64,000 bases of DNA from Orientallactaga sibirica (taxonomy: Eukaryota; Chordata; Mammalia; Rodentia; Dipodidae). The DNA is taken from NCBI GenBank assembly GCA_036365145.1, contig JAEOAD010000034.1:16769501-16833500 (forward strand). The letters are read 5' to 3'. Position 1 is the stretch's first letter; each line of letters begins with the position of its first letter. Positions 1-13,090 of the stretch are shown here, piece by piece. The notes below the pieces were generated by a model. It was not told the origin of the DNA and did not search any database. It was given only the letters and a program-made list of their open reading frames with translations. A program made the position numbers and the translations under genes.

Positions 1-1200
1 AGGTGTTCGCCATCATACCCGGCTAAGGAATAATTTTTTGAAACTGGGGAAAAAGAGTTCATTGGACTTGGAAATACCAATTTTACATTGATTCATCTGC
101 TTCCATCCCAATTAACATATAAATAAATGCTTACATATATGATATGTAGGCAAGGTGTTGAATAAGTTCTTATCTATCAAATCCTGAAAAAACAAATGAT
201 GGAATTTGTAGAATATCCTTGTCACTAATGATGATCTTTGTTTGAAAGCATCTTTACCTGAATGATTGGTATTTTTGGTTGTGTGATAATGACATATATA
301 TAAAATATAGTCTGTTATGCATCATTGGTATATTCTAGTAGTGTTCTTCTAATAATGAAAGTCGTATACACTGAGTGTAATTATATGCTTTATGCATACA
401 TATATATGAAGAAGATAATTGCATATATATTATATATAAAAGAATATATATATCTTTCCTTAGTTTGTTTTCCAGTTAAAATAAATGAGCATAGTTGTAT
501 ATGCCTATGATTCCAGCACTTGCAAGGTAGAGATAAGGTGATTATGAGTTCAAGGTGTTCTAGACCTAGCCCCAAACCAATATCAACATCAAGAAAAATC
601 TGGAATTGTCCATTAATTTCACAGGTATTTATAAGATGACTGCTGGTCCATGCCCTCGTATTTTCTTTCACATGGTTTCCAAATATATTATCACATGTGA
701 TGCTTTTAATGGTCCTGTGGAAGAGTCAAGCAAAATATGGTCTTTCACAGTGTGGAGAAATTTCAGCCAGGACATACAATCCTTAAGTGGCAACACCTGG
801 CATTTATTCTAGATTGTTCCTCTATGGGTTGTGTTTAAAAACAGAGTTGTTATTGACACAGTAAACATCAGGTTCTTGTCCTAAAAGAAAAGCATCGAAT
901 TAAGGTTGTGTTTATTGTGCACTTAATCTATGCCTACATTTCTGTTTGATAGAGTAGATTCATGACTTCATTTACAACCCTCACTGTGAACTTATATTAT
1001 TAGTTTTATTGCCTCCTTTACATATTACAGAATAGTGGATTAGCAATTTTCAGGAACTCCTTTATGGACATAGAGCTAAGAGATATAGCCAGTTCTAGTT
1101 CTGAAATCTATGCATTGTCTTTTGACGATACCTTAAATCGCAAGACACAAACTAAAATTGTCTTCCTAGTGCTGAAGACAATGTCTGAATAAGCAGGGCT
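1..1200. other. Anonymous AT-rich DNA
   Basis: No coding region, RNA gene or confidently recognisable repeat is seen. A short TA-rich patch lies near 367-452. The small open frames here lack any recognisable domain and look like chance frames in AT-rich DNA. Confidence 0.5.
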
Positions 1201-1206
1201 GCCACG

Positions 1207-1274
1207 AGGAGAGAGAGACAGAGATAGAGATAGAGATAGATACAGAGAGAGAGCGAGAGAGAGAGGGAGAGAAA
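1207..1274. repeat. (GA)n/(GATA) purine-rich simple repeat
   Basis: An imperfect GAGAGA/GATAGA tract of nearly 70 bp with one strand almost wholly purine. No SINE body is recognisable on either side. Confidence 0.85.
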
Positions 1275-3190
1275 AGCCCTGGGCTTTTTTTCTTAAACTC
1301 CTGCAAAAAATTAGTCATGATCAAAATTAAAAACTTTAAACCTTAGCGATCCTATGAAGGCTGTCACCTGGGGCCAAGAGAAAAGAAATAAGAGTTGGGA
1401 GTCAATGTCAGAGGCTCAAGAATTGCTGTGGTGAAAAAGTGTAACAACCAGCAGGTAGGGATTGTGGTCTGTCTACTGACTAGTTGATACCAAGCTACCA
1501 TTTGGTTTCTCCTACCATGAATGTGCAAATTTACATGTTTGCATGTTTGGTTTTCAAGGACAGAACTATATGGGACCTTAATGGACAATTGTAGCAATAT
1601 AATATTTTTTCCAAATAAAAATAAAATAGTTCTTGAATATTTGTCATATTTTGTATCAGAAAGTATGGTGAACTGCAGGAAAAATAAAGCAGAAATGGCT
1701 TCAAGCACATCTGGGGAAAAAAAAAAAAAAACTTGCATGCTGGTAGTGAAAAAGACATGTAAACAACTTAATATGATATATGAATGATAATAGAAACTAT
1801 CCTGGAAACAGTAAAGATATATTACCATATTAAAATGATCGGCTCTACTCCAGAAGACCATCTGACTCTTCTGCATTTTGGTCTATAAATTTTGCTTCTT
1901 GTTGACATTATACAATCTACAGCAATCAAGAAAAATACCTTAAATCATCTGACAGAGTGAATGATCTGCACAATGATGTCTTATCTCTCAAGTCAGGGGC
2001 CTTCCTTCTGTCCCTCTGCTCCTCCCAGTGAGCATACTCATAATTACATTCACACAGGCTCTTGTAACTGCATTAAGGTTGTGGATAAACATAGGAACTA
2101 TATTTAGAAACTTAAAAAAATTACAAATGGAGTTATTCTCATCATTTATTCATATGCAGGCTTTTTATTTTTATTTATTAATGAAGTTTAGAAAATTGTT
2201 CTAGTAGAGCATCATGAGGCATTTTTAAAAGTAAAATATTACTAATCCACTTTCCAATGGTTCTGTCACAACCTAGTGTTCATCTTTGGAACACACAGCT
2301 CATCCTCTAAGAATCTCAAAATATGATTACCATTTAGATGCTTCTGGCTATTAATTGATCCCACAAATGCAATTGGATGAGTTCTAACAAGACTAAGATA
2401 GGAAGTCTTATGTATTTCACTTATTTGAAGAAAACTCTTTGGGTATATTTCCTATCCATTGAAAGTATTGAAGAAAAGACTCAATCCATCATTTTGTACT
2501 TTAAAAATAAATGACTCATTTTTATAGAACACACACACACACACATACACACACACATATATAAGCATGATCAGTTGGAATAAATTGTAAAATGTTTTTC
2601 AAGCTACATTCTGGAAATTTTCAAAGAAATAAGAAATGTAGTACAAAATATCTGTACTATTCAAATAATTTTAGAAATAACCATACTGAAGAATTTATTC
2701 TTATTTATAGCATGATTAAATGTAACAGAAGATCTAAAATGTTCTTCAGTTAAACAGCAATTTTAAATTTAATTAGTTTGTTTAGTTTCAGCAATACGTT
2801 TAAGCCAAGGCGCACTTAATTTATGATATGTCCCTTCATCCCATGTATCACCACATTTAGATAACTGTGTAGTAGAATACAGCTAATGTTTCTCTAACAA
2901 TAATGATTTGTCTCCATCAGCTCCACATCCTACTTGAGTAAGGCAGTGGATCAACCAATATAAAATCCCTAGAGTTAAAGGGAATTTATTTCAGAGGCTC
3001 TCTAGCCTTTGTTACCTCTTTTTCTCTATTTAGTCCAGCTTATTTTTTAGTTCAACATTTTTTACAGAATAATAACTTCATCACATTTAGTCATTTAAGA
3101 TATTATCATTTACTTATCTCACTAAAATATTTTTCCTACTTCTGTGCTAAAATTGCCATGAGAAAGTAATTTTTCTTGTTGTTGTTTGTT
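1275..3190. other. Anonymous AT-rich DNA with a short (CA)n tract
   Basis: Apart from an interrupted (CA)n at 2529-2558, no recognisable family is seen. A 170-codon minus frame at 1364-1876 overlaps an 88-codon plus frame. Neither shows a motif or a composition suggesting coding. Confidence 0.45.
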
Positions 3191-3340
3191 TGTTTTTTTC
3201 AAGATAGGTTCTCACTATAGCCCAGACTGGTCTGGAATTCACTATGTAATCTCAGACTGGCCTTGAACTCATAGCAATCCTCCTACCTTTGCCTCCCCAG
3301 TGCTGAGTGCTGTGTTCAAAGTGTGTACTACCATGCCCCA
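3191..3340 (-). mobile_element. B1 SINE (7SL-derived), antisense
   Basis: On the plus strand this begins with a T-rich tract followed by the B1 antisense signature: 'TCTCACTATAGCCCAGACTGG', then 'GGAATTCACTATGTA', 'CCTTGAACTCATAGCAATCC' and 'ACTACCATGCCCCA'. The order equals the reverse complement of a B1 element with its A tail at the left. Divergence is moderate. Confidence 0.85.
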
Positions 3341-3973
3341 CAGGTTATTATTATTTTTATTTTTGCTAAAAGTTGCATTTACCATAGCAAGTATGATATC
3401 TGTTACATAATTTTTGATTAATAAATGTTTCTTGAATGATTAAGGCATAACAAACAAAAAAAAAAACCTAGAAGCTTAAGGACACCACCTGAGTATCTAA
3501 GTTCTGCCCTGTGCAAGTACTTAGTTAATGACTTAGATAAAGCTGGAAGGAAGTACTTATTAATTTGCAAGTGGCATAAAGTTTATAAAGTGAGCAGGGA
3601 ATAATAAATGAGTGAACAAGATAGGTCTCACTGGACTGAGTCAATGGTCAGTATCCCTAGACATGGCTAGTAATAGGATAAATGGTTAGCCTGCAAAATC
3701 CTACTGAACAATTACAGACTGTGAAACACAGGGTTAAACAACAAGAAACATTTTCTTATTCATTAAGGCACACACAAATGCATGCACCAACTTTTATTGC
3801 TATTGAAATAAGCATCAAGAGTGAGACATTGCAATGTATGTCAACATAGACTACAAGGAGAGACAGACCATCAGGATTTGGAAATAAAAGGCCATATCAT
3901 AAAAATGAAAATGTAGGAAGTGTGGAATTTGTATTGACTACTTACTAGTGCCATAACTTTGGTAGTTAATTTT

Positions 3974-3980
3974 TTAAAAC

Positions 3981-4037
<57 letters not shown>

Positions 4038-4220
4038 TAGAGGGACAGAGAAAGAGAGATTGAGAGAGAATGGGCATGCCAGGGCCTCCAGCCACTGAAA
4101 ATGAACTCCAGACACATACACCACCTTGTGCATCTGGCTAACATGTGTCCTGGGGAATCGAACCTAGATCCTTTGGCTTTGCAGGCAAATGCCTTAACTG
4201 CTAAGCCATCACTCCAGCCT
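3974..4220 (-). mobile_element. tRNA-derived SINE (dipodoid-type), antisense
   Basis: A (TTTA)n tail complement at 3984-4036 is followed by the family's body ('CAGGGCCTCCAGCCACTG', 'TTGTGCATCTGGCTAACATG') and ends with 'CTAAGCCATCACTCCAGCC', the complement of the tRNA-like head. It is flanked by an imperfect target duplication at 3961-3973 and 4221-4233, differing at 2 of 13 positions. The minus frame at 4034-4225 is just translation of the SINE. Confidence 0.85.
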
Positions 4221-4246
4221 GGCAATTAATTTTATTTTTGTGGTAG

Positions 4247-4590
4247 GGTATTATACTATTTACCTTCTCCTTGCTAGGACAAACCCCACAAAAATCAGCT
4301 CAAGAAGGAAGGGTTTATTTCAGTTTATATTTTCCGGTTACATGACCAAGGAAGGCATGGTGGCAAGAGCTTGAGGCAGCTAGTCACATTAAGTACACAG
4401 TGAGGAAAGAGAGACTGATGAATGCTAGTGCTCAGTCAGCTCTCTACCGTTTCTATAGTCCAGTATCCCTGTCCATGATATAGTGCCACTTACAGTTAAA
4501 CTGGTTCTTACCTCCTCCATTAACCTAATCCAGACATTCCCTCAAAGATGATTCTAGGTCCTTTCAAGAAGACAAGTATAAACTCTCACA
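4247..4590 (-). mobile_element. MaLR-type LTR (MT/ORR1-like), minus orientation
   Basis: The plus strand reads as the complement of a rodent MaLR LTR. 'ACCTTCTCCTTGCTAGGACA' is followed by 'GGAAGGGTTTATTTCAG' (complement of the AATAAA region), 'AGGCAGCTAGTCACATTAAG', 'CCTCCATTAACCTAATCCAG' and a terminus near CTCACA. No internal region or partner LTR is seen, so it is a solo LTR or fragment. Family assignment is from memory of mouse MT/ORR1 LTRs. Confidence 0.75.
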
Positions 4591-4599
4591 AGTCTCTTC

Positions 4600-5329
4600 A
4601 TTGGTAAAATTAGAGACTCTTTCAAAGTTGTTACCAGGATTCAGTGCTCATAGGGTCAAGATGCTAGATCAGTTTCTCTTCCTAAATATAAACTTTCTTT
4701 ATTCATCACCATAGCAAAAGTAGACTTGTTACCATTACAGTAATTCTATCTTGAGTTTGAAAGAAAATTCAATGAAAGGCACCTCAGAAGGCATACTGTT
4801 AGGTGGCTCATCAATATACCCCTGGCAACAGATAGATCTGGTTGGAAGGCCTTGTGTAATAGTTCAGTGAGCTTAAACAAGTAGTTTATTTGCCTCTGAT
4901 TATACTTTCTTACCTACTCAGGGCAATTGAAAAAGTAAATGTGTGATATCTGAGAATCATTCCTAGCTGATGGAGATTGTCTGTAATAAACACCCAACCA
5001 CAGAAGCATGTAAGAATTTTAAAGCATGGAAACTTTGTTAAGTAATAAAAGCAACACAACAAAACTAAGGCAAAGCTAATTCAGGGCAATATACTCAATA
5101 TTTTCAAATGTTTTTCAAATGTTTAAATTAAGAGAGTGGTGGAACTCTATGTATACCCAAAGGACACAGTTTACAAAGAGGCTTTGCATATAAACAAGTT
5201 AAATTACAACAATAATAACTTTGATCAACTCTAGCTACCTCTAAATAAGACAGGTGACCTTGTGAAATAATAAACTTTGTAACTCAGGAGTTGAAGCCAC
5301 TGAAACAACAATGTGCAGGAAGTGAATAA

Positions 5330-5366
<37 letters not shown>

Positions 5367-6454
5367 CATTGTTATTGTAATTTGTCAACTCCTTGTTTGT
5401 ATCTAGAATTCTTAACCTCTTAAGAACACTTTTGGGATGATTTTTTTTTTTTTTTCCTTAGTGTTCTGACTTAGGTGTCTTACTGCTGGGAAAAGAGAGG
5501 TTGAGAATGACAAAACAAACAAACAAACAAAAAAAAACCTTAAAAGAAGTTTCCATTCCACCATAATTTGCTGATAATGCAAACACATTCAAATGATTGA
5601 TATTTATACTGATTCATTGTCTGCATGTAGGGTAAAGACTACAGCATATCTTCTGTTCTAGAAGAACATGTAAATCACATCAGGATGCCACACTTCTAAG
5701 ACAAGAGGGTCAGCTATGCTCAACATCAAATCTCCCTTTAATTTAAAAAGGAGATTTGTTTGGTATTGAGGTAAAAGCTAGGGAAACAAAGGAAATAAAA
5801 TGCAAATGTCAAAGTGTGATTTGCCCTTCATACTTGGTGAAGACTAGTATTTTAAGAAGACAGAACTTCAGGGTAGAAGCTGGTAACTCCGTGCCTATGA
5901 CTTGGCTGAACCACCCGGCAATATCATAGTGGCTATTTTCTCTTAAGCATGGCAGGTACCTTGCTCTGCATTCCACCTGCATTAGCTTAATATCTTGCAT
6001 GTGTTATGAAGGAAATATGATTTGTGATATTTTCAAGGTGATTCAACTGACTGGGATTCACAAGGAGGAGTTGCAAAAAATGAAGCTCAGATATGGCCCA
6101 GCTATTCAGTATTTGCATGATTGTGAAGTTTCTGTTGTCAGCTTAATGTCATACCACATTCAAAATCTCCACAGTCCACTCTTCCTGCTCCTCCTAAAAT
6201 CCTTTCTAAATTATTTTCTCTTCTCTGGGTCACTCCAGAGAACCTATACATCATACAAAACACCATGAAGATTTGTGGGTCAGTTCTTCATTATAGCAGG
6301 ACACTAGTTTTTTTTCAATAGCTTGTTTTCCCAATTAAATGACAGGTATTTGTATATTTATCAATTATTGCATGCCTACTACATAGAAATATTAGTAGCT
6401 CAACGAATAGTACAGAACAATATATTGTTACTACTTATAATATATGAATAATGC
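4600..6454. other. Anonymous DNA with a (TTA)n microsatellite
   Basis: A (TTA)n array occupies roughly 5333-5366, and a (CAAA)n patch lies at 5512-5532. The rest shows no recognisable repeat. Short open frames at 5809-6000 (minus) and 5999-6268 (plus) have no recognisable domain. Confidence 0.45.
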
Positions 6455-6600
6455 CCAATATTTATTTAGGGATTACCATGTGTCTGATCCTATTCAAAGC
6501 ACTCTTCATGCATTAATTTCACTTAACATTCCAAGAAACCAACGCAATAGGTATAATTACCATATACATTATGCAAAGCTTTAAGTACCTTACATACTTA
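6455..6600 (-). repeat. MIR SINE remnant, antisense
   Basis: The order 'ACCATGTGTCTGATCC', 'AAGCACTCTTCATGCATTAA', 'CTTAACATTCCAAGAAACC' and 'AATAGGTATAATTACCAT' follows the antisense MIR pattern (position of 'GTGCCAGGCACTG', 'TCATTTAATCCTCACAAC', 'GAGGTAGGTACTATTAT'). It is heavily diverged. Confidence 0.6.
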
Positions 6601-7093
6601 ATTACATGAACATGTCTTTTCTTATCCTTGAAAACTTGCTATGATTTTAGTCTAAGTTTCGCTCATCACTTGCCTTCTGCTTCCTCTAAAGTCTCCCTTA
6701 TAAGGAGCCAAGAAGCATAACAGCCAGGGTTAAATCAGGCCATTCCTGATTAGACCCATCTTTTATAGGGAAGGCATCCCCTCAGTTTGTGAGTGCAACC
6801 CTTGGGGATCAGGCCTCAAACTTTTTTTTAAGTTACTTAATTCCTTCTCTGACTTATCTTATGATCTAAATGATAGGAGGAGATGGGGAGTCCAATTCTC
6901 TTGGTTCTAAGTAATCCCTTCTTGAGTTTGTCTAGTGAAAAGTAAATACTCCCTTAAACCCATGGCCACTCATAAGCCAAACCACCTGCATCTCTTGTCT
7001 GGGTTAGGCTTTTGATTGATTTTAGGATTTCTACTCTTCACTCTGTTCCCCTGTGTGGGTCCCCAACAATAGCTTAGAAGACTAAAATTTAGA

Positions 7094-7420
7094 GCTTTGA
7101 AAATGACTCAGTGTGTAAAGCCATTGTTGTGCAAGCATGAGGACCTGAGGGATAATCCCAAGAATTATGTAAAATACTGGAAGTTGTGGTGTGTACCTAT
7201 AATGCTGGTGCTAGGGAGGTAGAACACATAATCCCTGGAGCTCACTGACTAACCATGTTCATCAAATCTATGAACTCTAGGTTCAAAGCGATGCTCTGCC
7301 TCAAAGAATAAGATAGACAGTAACCCCCCCCCCCAGTATCTACTTCTGACTTTCTCATACATGAGCATAAATAACACATATATACACATGCATGTATACC
7401 ACACACACATACATATACAT
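7094..7420 (+). mobile_element. B4-like composite SINE (tRNA head + B1 body), sense
   Basis: A tRNA-like head ('GAAAATGACTCAGTGTGTAA', 'GCAAGCATGAGGACCTGAGG') leads into a B1-like body ('GTTGTGGTGTGTACCTATAA', 'GCTAGGGAGGTAGAACA', ending 'CTCTGCCTCAAAGAATAAG'), a C-run and a tail with CA/TA dinucleotides. This order matches the rodent B4 (ID+B1) composite. It is strongly diverged, so the insertion is old. Confidence 0.65.
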
Positions 7421-7431
7421 ATATGTATTTA

Positions 7432-7437
<6 letters not shown>

Positions 7438-7463
<26 letters not shown>
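7438..7463. repeat. (AT)n microsatellite
   Basis: About 26 bp of perfect AT dinucleotide at the tail of the preceding B4-like element. Confidence 0.9.
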
Positions 7464-7467
<4 letters not shown>

Positions 7468-9060
7468 GCATAACACTTATATGTTAATAAAATTATGTCA
7501 GTAGTTTGCTGAAGTTACCAGTTTCTTATGATCAGATCTAGCCCAAGATCCCACACAGTATAGTTTGTACATTTTATCTGACTCCTTCATGGACTTCTTG
7601 CTCCTTCCCTCCAGCCTTCTTCACCTCCTGGTATATCATGACTTGAGTTTCCTTATTTCTCATGCCTCATTGCTTCAGTAGTCTTCTATGTATTAGTCAA
7701 TCTGGATGTTTGGCTAGCTCTCTTCTGGTCTTGTATTTACATCTCTTTCAAAGGTTGTCTTTTAGACAGGTCTTTTGTGGCATCATCATTTTGAAGCTCC
7801 CCTGTTCTTTCCTGAGTTCATGAATCTCTTATGGATTGTTAAGATTCACAGTGGTTCTAGTGTATGGAATCATAGTTTGTATGAATCAATGCATGTGATT
7901 CTTTCCAGTATGTATCTTCACAAATAAAATCCAAGCTTCATTAGATTCAAGGATATGGACTATAATTTTTCTTGGCAAATAGTGCTAGACACATTGTAAG
8001 AACAAAATAAATATCTCTTAAATGAGTGAATGCATTTTTCCCTTCACTTTTACAAAAATTGTGCCTTTAAAGTCCTTTTGTCTCTTCAGTGGATAGTGTT
8101 GGCTAATTCCTACCCTTCATGTTCTGCTTTACAAAACCTTGGCCATGTTTATTTATCTTTTCATGTAACCTATTTCTCTCTATATATCACAGACTATTAG
8201 TCTAATGTATTTAGTGAGTACCTTTTTGTTTATGCATTTTGTAGGTAGGCTTGTATTTTTCAATGAATATATTTTGATTTGTATTAATGGGAATTAGTTG
8301 CCATCATTTTATTTATTTTGCTTTCCAGATATACTTGTGTTGCTTTGTGCACATGTAGCTTGGAGTGTCTAGTGGCATTCTGAAATCCATGATGGACAAG
8401 ACAACATAACTTTTACCTATGTGATGCTCCAACCACGGCCTGCTATCCTCCATCCAGCCAAGTATGCACTGTGTACCTTCTCACTTGTTGCTTTATGTCC
8501 ATACATTCAAAAAATTGAATATGTACTCTCAAAAGACATTTGTGATGTTCTTACATTTATATTTATTTTGACCAGAATATTCTCACAAATACATACCGAT
8601 TTCTTCCATACCTATGTTCTCATATCCCCATACCTGATAAAAAATTGCTATTACTGAAATCTCTATTTTGTTCTGAAGAACTTTCTACATTTTGACATAT
8701 TGTGGCATGCATTATATCATGGTATCATGTTACATTTTTTTAACCCTTAGCTTGTGTCCCCTAAGGTAGGGAATTCCATAAGTACTTTTGTATGCCAATA
8801 TAGTCAAAAGTCTATTGTAAAACAAAAAATTTATTAAATAAGTTGTCAAACAAAAAAGAAAGCTGGGCTCAATCAATTCACCACATTCATGCTTAGAACA
8901 TGCACTTCTGGTAACAATTCACTGTGTAAGTCTTGATTTTGATGTTGGAGATAGCTCTTTTCTAATTCTTTGACCAATGCTTAAATTTTGTTCATGTATG
9001 AGGAGACAGATTATGCAATTTTAAATAACACAACTGAGGCATTGAGGCATTTCAAAGGAG
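7464..9060. other. Mostly anonymous DNA with an L2-like fragment
   Basis: 7930-8040 resembles an L2 3' end in sense, with 'GTGCTAGACACATTGTAAG' and 'AATGAGTGAATGCA' in the order of the L2 tail. The remainder is AT-rich with no recognised family. The 78-codon frame at 8421-8657 shows no domain. Confidence 0.4.
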
Positions 9061-9066
9061 AATTTT

Positions 9067-9183
9067 AATAGATAGATAGATGATGGATAAGTAATGATAG
9101 ATAGATGATTGATAGATACATAGATAGATGATTGATTGATAGATAGATAGGTAGATAGATAAATAGATAGATGACAGATAGAG
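9067..9183. repeat. (GATA)n microsatellite, interrupted
   Basis: GATA units interspersed with GATT and GATG variants over nearly 120 bp. Confidence 0.9.
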
Positions 9184-10512
9184 AATGGGATTTGGTTTTG
9201 ATCCCAGACTGGAGTAATTCCATACTAGAGCTCTCCCCTCCCATTTTTTAAAATAAAATTATTTTGTTTAACTTTCATGGTTATGAGATAAATGTGTCAA
9301 TTGAAACTGGTTTATAGATTGTTATGGAATCTCACCCTTTCTGTACAGGTAGCATGATATTTTAACTGTGTCATGAACCATAAGTCATAAACTATGAGAT
9401 GATAGTGTCCCACATTCAAGACATGTCTATAGCTATCATGACTGGCAATGATCAATCAGAATTTAGTGATGTATTTTCCTCTTAAAGAGTTCTCTCTCTA
9501 GCTCATGCTTAATCTCTCTCTCTCTCTCTTCTTTCTTTAAGGATTATCAATTCAGTTAGCTGTTAACCTGGATAAAGAACCTTGCTTATCTATAAGACAT
9601 TATGTTAAATATTTAAAAATATATTTTAAAGGTATTGAAACATGTATACATATCACTTTCTTGTTTTGTGCTGAACAGTGGGCTAAATTCTGAAAATGAT
9701 GATGAACAGGGAAGCCATGGTCTGTCTTGTGAACTTCCTGAAGGACATGAGCCTGTGGAAAAAAATGCAGACACCAGTAGAATGCAAGGGATGTCAGGGC
9801 AGAATATGAAAGCTTCAAGGGGCATTTACTCCAGTTCTGGGTCAGGGGGACTTCTCCATGAAAAACAATGGAGATGAATATGATCAAGATGACGTGGAAA
9901 GAGAAATCTAACTGGCTGTAAAAGAGAGACATGGGATGTACAGTAGGTAAACAAAGCATCATAAACTCAGGTAACTGAGAGAAGCAGCATAGGATGGAAG
10001 ACTGATTATAAGAAGGGAAAACTTTTCAAATGAAGTCCTAGCAATAGAGCAAGGGTTGGATCATATAGAGTTACTATAAAGTATTTGAAATTTATACAAG
10101 AATAACTGAGAACTATAAGATTCATGTGGATGACATAGTCACATTTATTCTCTGAAAGATTCTCCTGGCAGCAGAGATTAGAAGTGAAATTAGGGGTGAG
10201 AGTTCATAGCAGAGGTAAAAATCTCTTGTGAGAAACATTTTCTGCGATTCACGTGAGTGACAAGAGCAGATACATTAGTGATGGCCATAGAGTAAATCAA
10301 AAAATGTTACTATCTTACATCTAGGGACTGACTGGATAATTAGGGAGGTCAAGGACCACACCTACTCCTCACCATCAGTCCCTTTATGTGTGGCCATGGG
10401 ATGCAGCTCCTATGATTCTGTCTCTGGGATAAGCATTCAACAGTGTAGGTATAAAGCTAACTGACTTCTAGAAGAACACAGCAAGCATACCAGGGCACAA
10501 TATGTGTTTCAT
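9184..10512. other. Anonymous DNA, possible old L2 in antisense
   Basis: A (TC)n tract lies at 9511-9530. From about 9690 to 9850 the wording (fragments 'GAACTTCCTGAAGGACATGA' and 'CAAGGGGCATTTACTCC') is loosely reminiscent of internal L2 antisense, but I cannot confirm it. Overlapping open frames on both strands at 9600-9962 show no coding evidence. Confidence 0.3.
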
Positions 10513-10513
10513 C

Positions 10514-10668
10514 TTTTTTTTTTTTTTTTTTTTTCCAGATTTTCACTCTAGCCCAGGCTGGCCTGGAATTCACTATGTAGTCTCAGGCTGACCTCAAACT
10601 CACATTGATCCTCCTAACTGTCTCCCAAGTGCTAGGATTAAAGGTGTGTGCCACCATGCTTTGGCCAC
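10514..10668 (-). mobile_element. B1 SINE, antisense
   Basis: A T-run of 21 bases is followed by 'TTTTCACTCTAGCCCAGGCTG', 'GGAATTCACTATGTAGTCTC', 'GACCTCAAACTCACATTGAT' and 'TGCCACCATGCTTTGGCC', the full antisense B1 order. It is one of the better preserved copies here. Confidence 0.92.
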
Positions 10669-12184
10669 CTTTTATTTAAATTTTTGTGAAAACTAAATTC
10701 AGGATATTTGTACTCCTGAGAGTTTTACTATGGTATCATTTTCTTCCAGCTCAAAGCACAGGGAAAATGGTGGTGAATATAAACAAACAGTTTGGAGGAG
10801 GAAGAAAAATAGTTGTGATATAAATGAAGTTTCCACTGTCTTCATGTTGGATGACTCTATTGGGGCTTTCACCCATACCTCCTCATGACCTCTCCCTCTA
10901 ATATCATTCTTCTGAAAGAGGAGGAATTAATTATTTAATGGTGAGTTTGATAGGCTAAATAGAGTATGTCTGACTAAGCCAGACCTCTCAGGTTCAGAAT
11001 CTCTATCACTTTCCAACTTTAATATTATATGCAAAATGCACACAGCTGAGGTTGTTTCACAGCTCATTTAATGAGTTTTTCTCAAAGCTTATATCTAGAT
11101 ATGTCTGATACCTTTCCTCAGTTCACTCTCCCCTATACTGTTCTCTTTTTCTTTTATTTATATGTTTTTGTAAACTTCACCTTTCTTTTTCTCACTCTCT
11201 GGTTTCACTCATGTCTGCTTCTTTTGCATGGTTTTCATTTTTCTGTATTATCATTAAAAATATAAATTACATGTGATTGTCTAAAAGCAACTTTGTTGTT
11301 TAACATGCTATCTCCATCTCTTCTAAAAAAAAAAAAAAGAAACCAAAACAGTTTTCTATTCATTATACAAGTTTCATTTTAGCATTCTAAATTGCAAGGT
11401 GATCAGTGTTAATTTCCAAATAACTACCTACATTTGTAAATATGATTAATTGGAAAATATCCAAACTTTCAAAGTTCTCCTCCTTCTGCCAATTATCTTT
11501 TAGGCATAATTTTTATTGCTTTCATATATAAACCTGCTATGAAGCCAAATCAGCCTGTAGGGAATCCAAGAGTTTCTGGAATATTTCTTTGAGTATCTTC
11601 CAACCTTAGTTTTTTTGCACATCTTTCATCATTTATAAGAAGGTGCTCAACATATACCTTTCCTGAGATGCTGCCCTTGATATACTTATATATTTATATA
11701 CTGTGTTGCTCTGCACATAAATATCCTATGTTAATAGCAGACTGAATGTTTTCTACCTCTAAAAAGCACTCCATTTTTAATTTGTAGAATAACATGTGGC
11801 ATTTTCTCTTAGACTACTTGCCTCAATGCTTGTTTTCCTTAAGGTATGAATTGTGGATCATATAGGCATGACTGTCTTTACACACAGTTCAGAAAAGTGT
11901 GCAGGCACTTGCTCTGATTCTATCCAGACTGGTTTTACTATGGGATGCAATATGTTATTGGTTTAGCTGTTTCTTTTCTGAATGTTTACACTTTCAAAAA
12001 CAAAATTCAGGAACTATTTGCTGTCAACATTCAATTTGATTTTATCATTAGAAATGATATAGAATGACAACAGATTATAATAAATAATTTTATATTTTCA
12101 CTTTTGGCCATGACTGATTTCCTGTGCATCCTTCTATGGATGCCACATTATGCATATCTAATCTAACATAACTGTATCTGTACT
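10669..12184. other. Anonymous AT-rich DNA
   Basis: No family is recognised. The stretch holds only AT-rich, moderately complex sequence and an A-run near 11325. The hydrophobic 64-codon frame at 11071-11265 reflects T-rich composition. Confidence 0.4.
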
Positions 12185-12203
12185 CTCTATCTATCTATCT
12201 ATC

Positions 12204-12250
<47 letters not shown>

Positions 12251-12292
12251 ATCTATCTATCTATCTATCATCTATCTATCATCTATTATCTT
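12185..12292. repeat. (TATC)n microsatellite, interrupted
   Basis: Over 100 bp of CTAT units broken by several ATC interruptions, giving a compound array. It is likely polymorphic. Confidence 0.95.
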
Positions 12293-12946
12293 CCAAGACA
12301 ATTCATTCTGTACTCAATAAGTGATCAATACGGGCATATTAACTGAATTGGCAAGAAATTGAGTCCTTGGCATCTGCCCATGTAAATGAGACACTTTTTC
12401 TGCCTAGAAAGTAAAAGAACTAGAAGTCCACAGAGAGGAGTCATTTGGAACCTTGGTGACTAGCATGCTGATACACTGACTCCAATCCTGAGCCTGTGAT
12501 TAGGCAATGTGGGAGAAGGGGGATACCCTCTCTGATCAAGCATAAATGATGGCAAAGAATCCTCACAATGCCAGCAAACTTTGATCTCAAAATTACTATT
12601 GGGGATGGATAGATATACTTGCTCTGGGTACTCTAACTCTACTGTGGGGAATTCAGATGTGAGGAGACACATATTGAGAGTAACTGCTGTCATAATGGCT
12701 ATTTCTGTTACAGGATTCCATGTCTCCCAAACTCACTAATTGTAAAGTAAAAGTGAATAAAAATTCCGTCATTGGATTCTCTTACTCTATGACCAGTTAT
12801 CCTTATACTATCTGTCTTCAATCATTTTTGAAGCAATAAAATTTCATAATTTCAGACCATCATTCTATTTCCTGTAAGTAGCCATTTACCTCTCCTTATC
12901 TGTATTCTGTATTCAATTGCCTACTTCCATTTTTGCTTTTTGTTAA

Positions 12947-13051
12947 ATTTAATTTATTTATGTGTACATGCTATTTTTGTATGTGTATGAGTGAGCAAGC
13001 ACCTCTTGGTGCTGTAAGGGCATATGAAACTCTTTTCTTTCTTTCTTTCTT

Positions 13052-13090
<39 letters not shown>

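Noticed and set aside
1364..1876. 170-codon minus-strand open frame, the longest in the window
   Set aside because: F/S/Y-rich composition, no recognisable domain, no splice context, and an 88-codon plus frame overlaps it. This is consistent with chance in 64 kb of AT-rich DNA.
4034..4225. Frame with a WSDGLAVKAFACKAKGSRFDSPG-like start, recurring at 33951-34139 and 59104-59376
   Set aside because: It recurs because it is translation of the tRNA-derived SINE, including its B box (RFDSPG). It is not a protein family.
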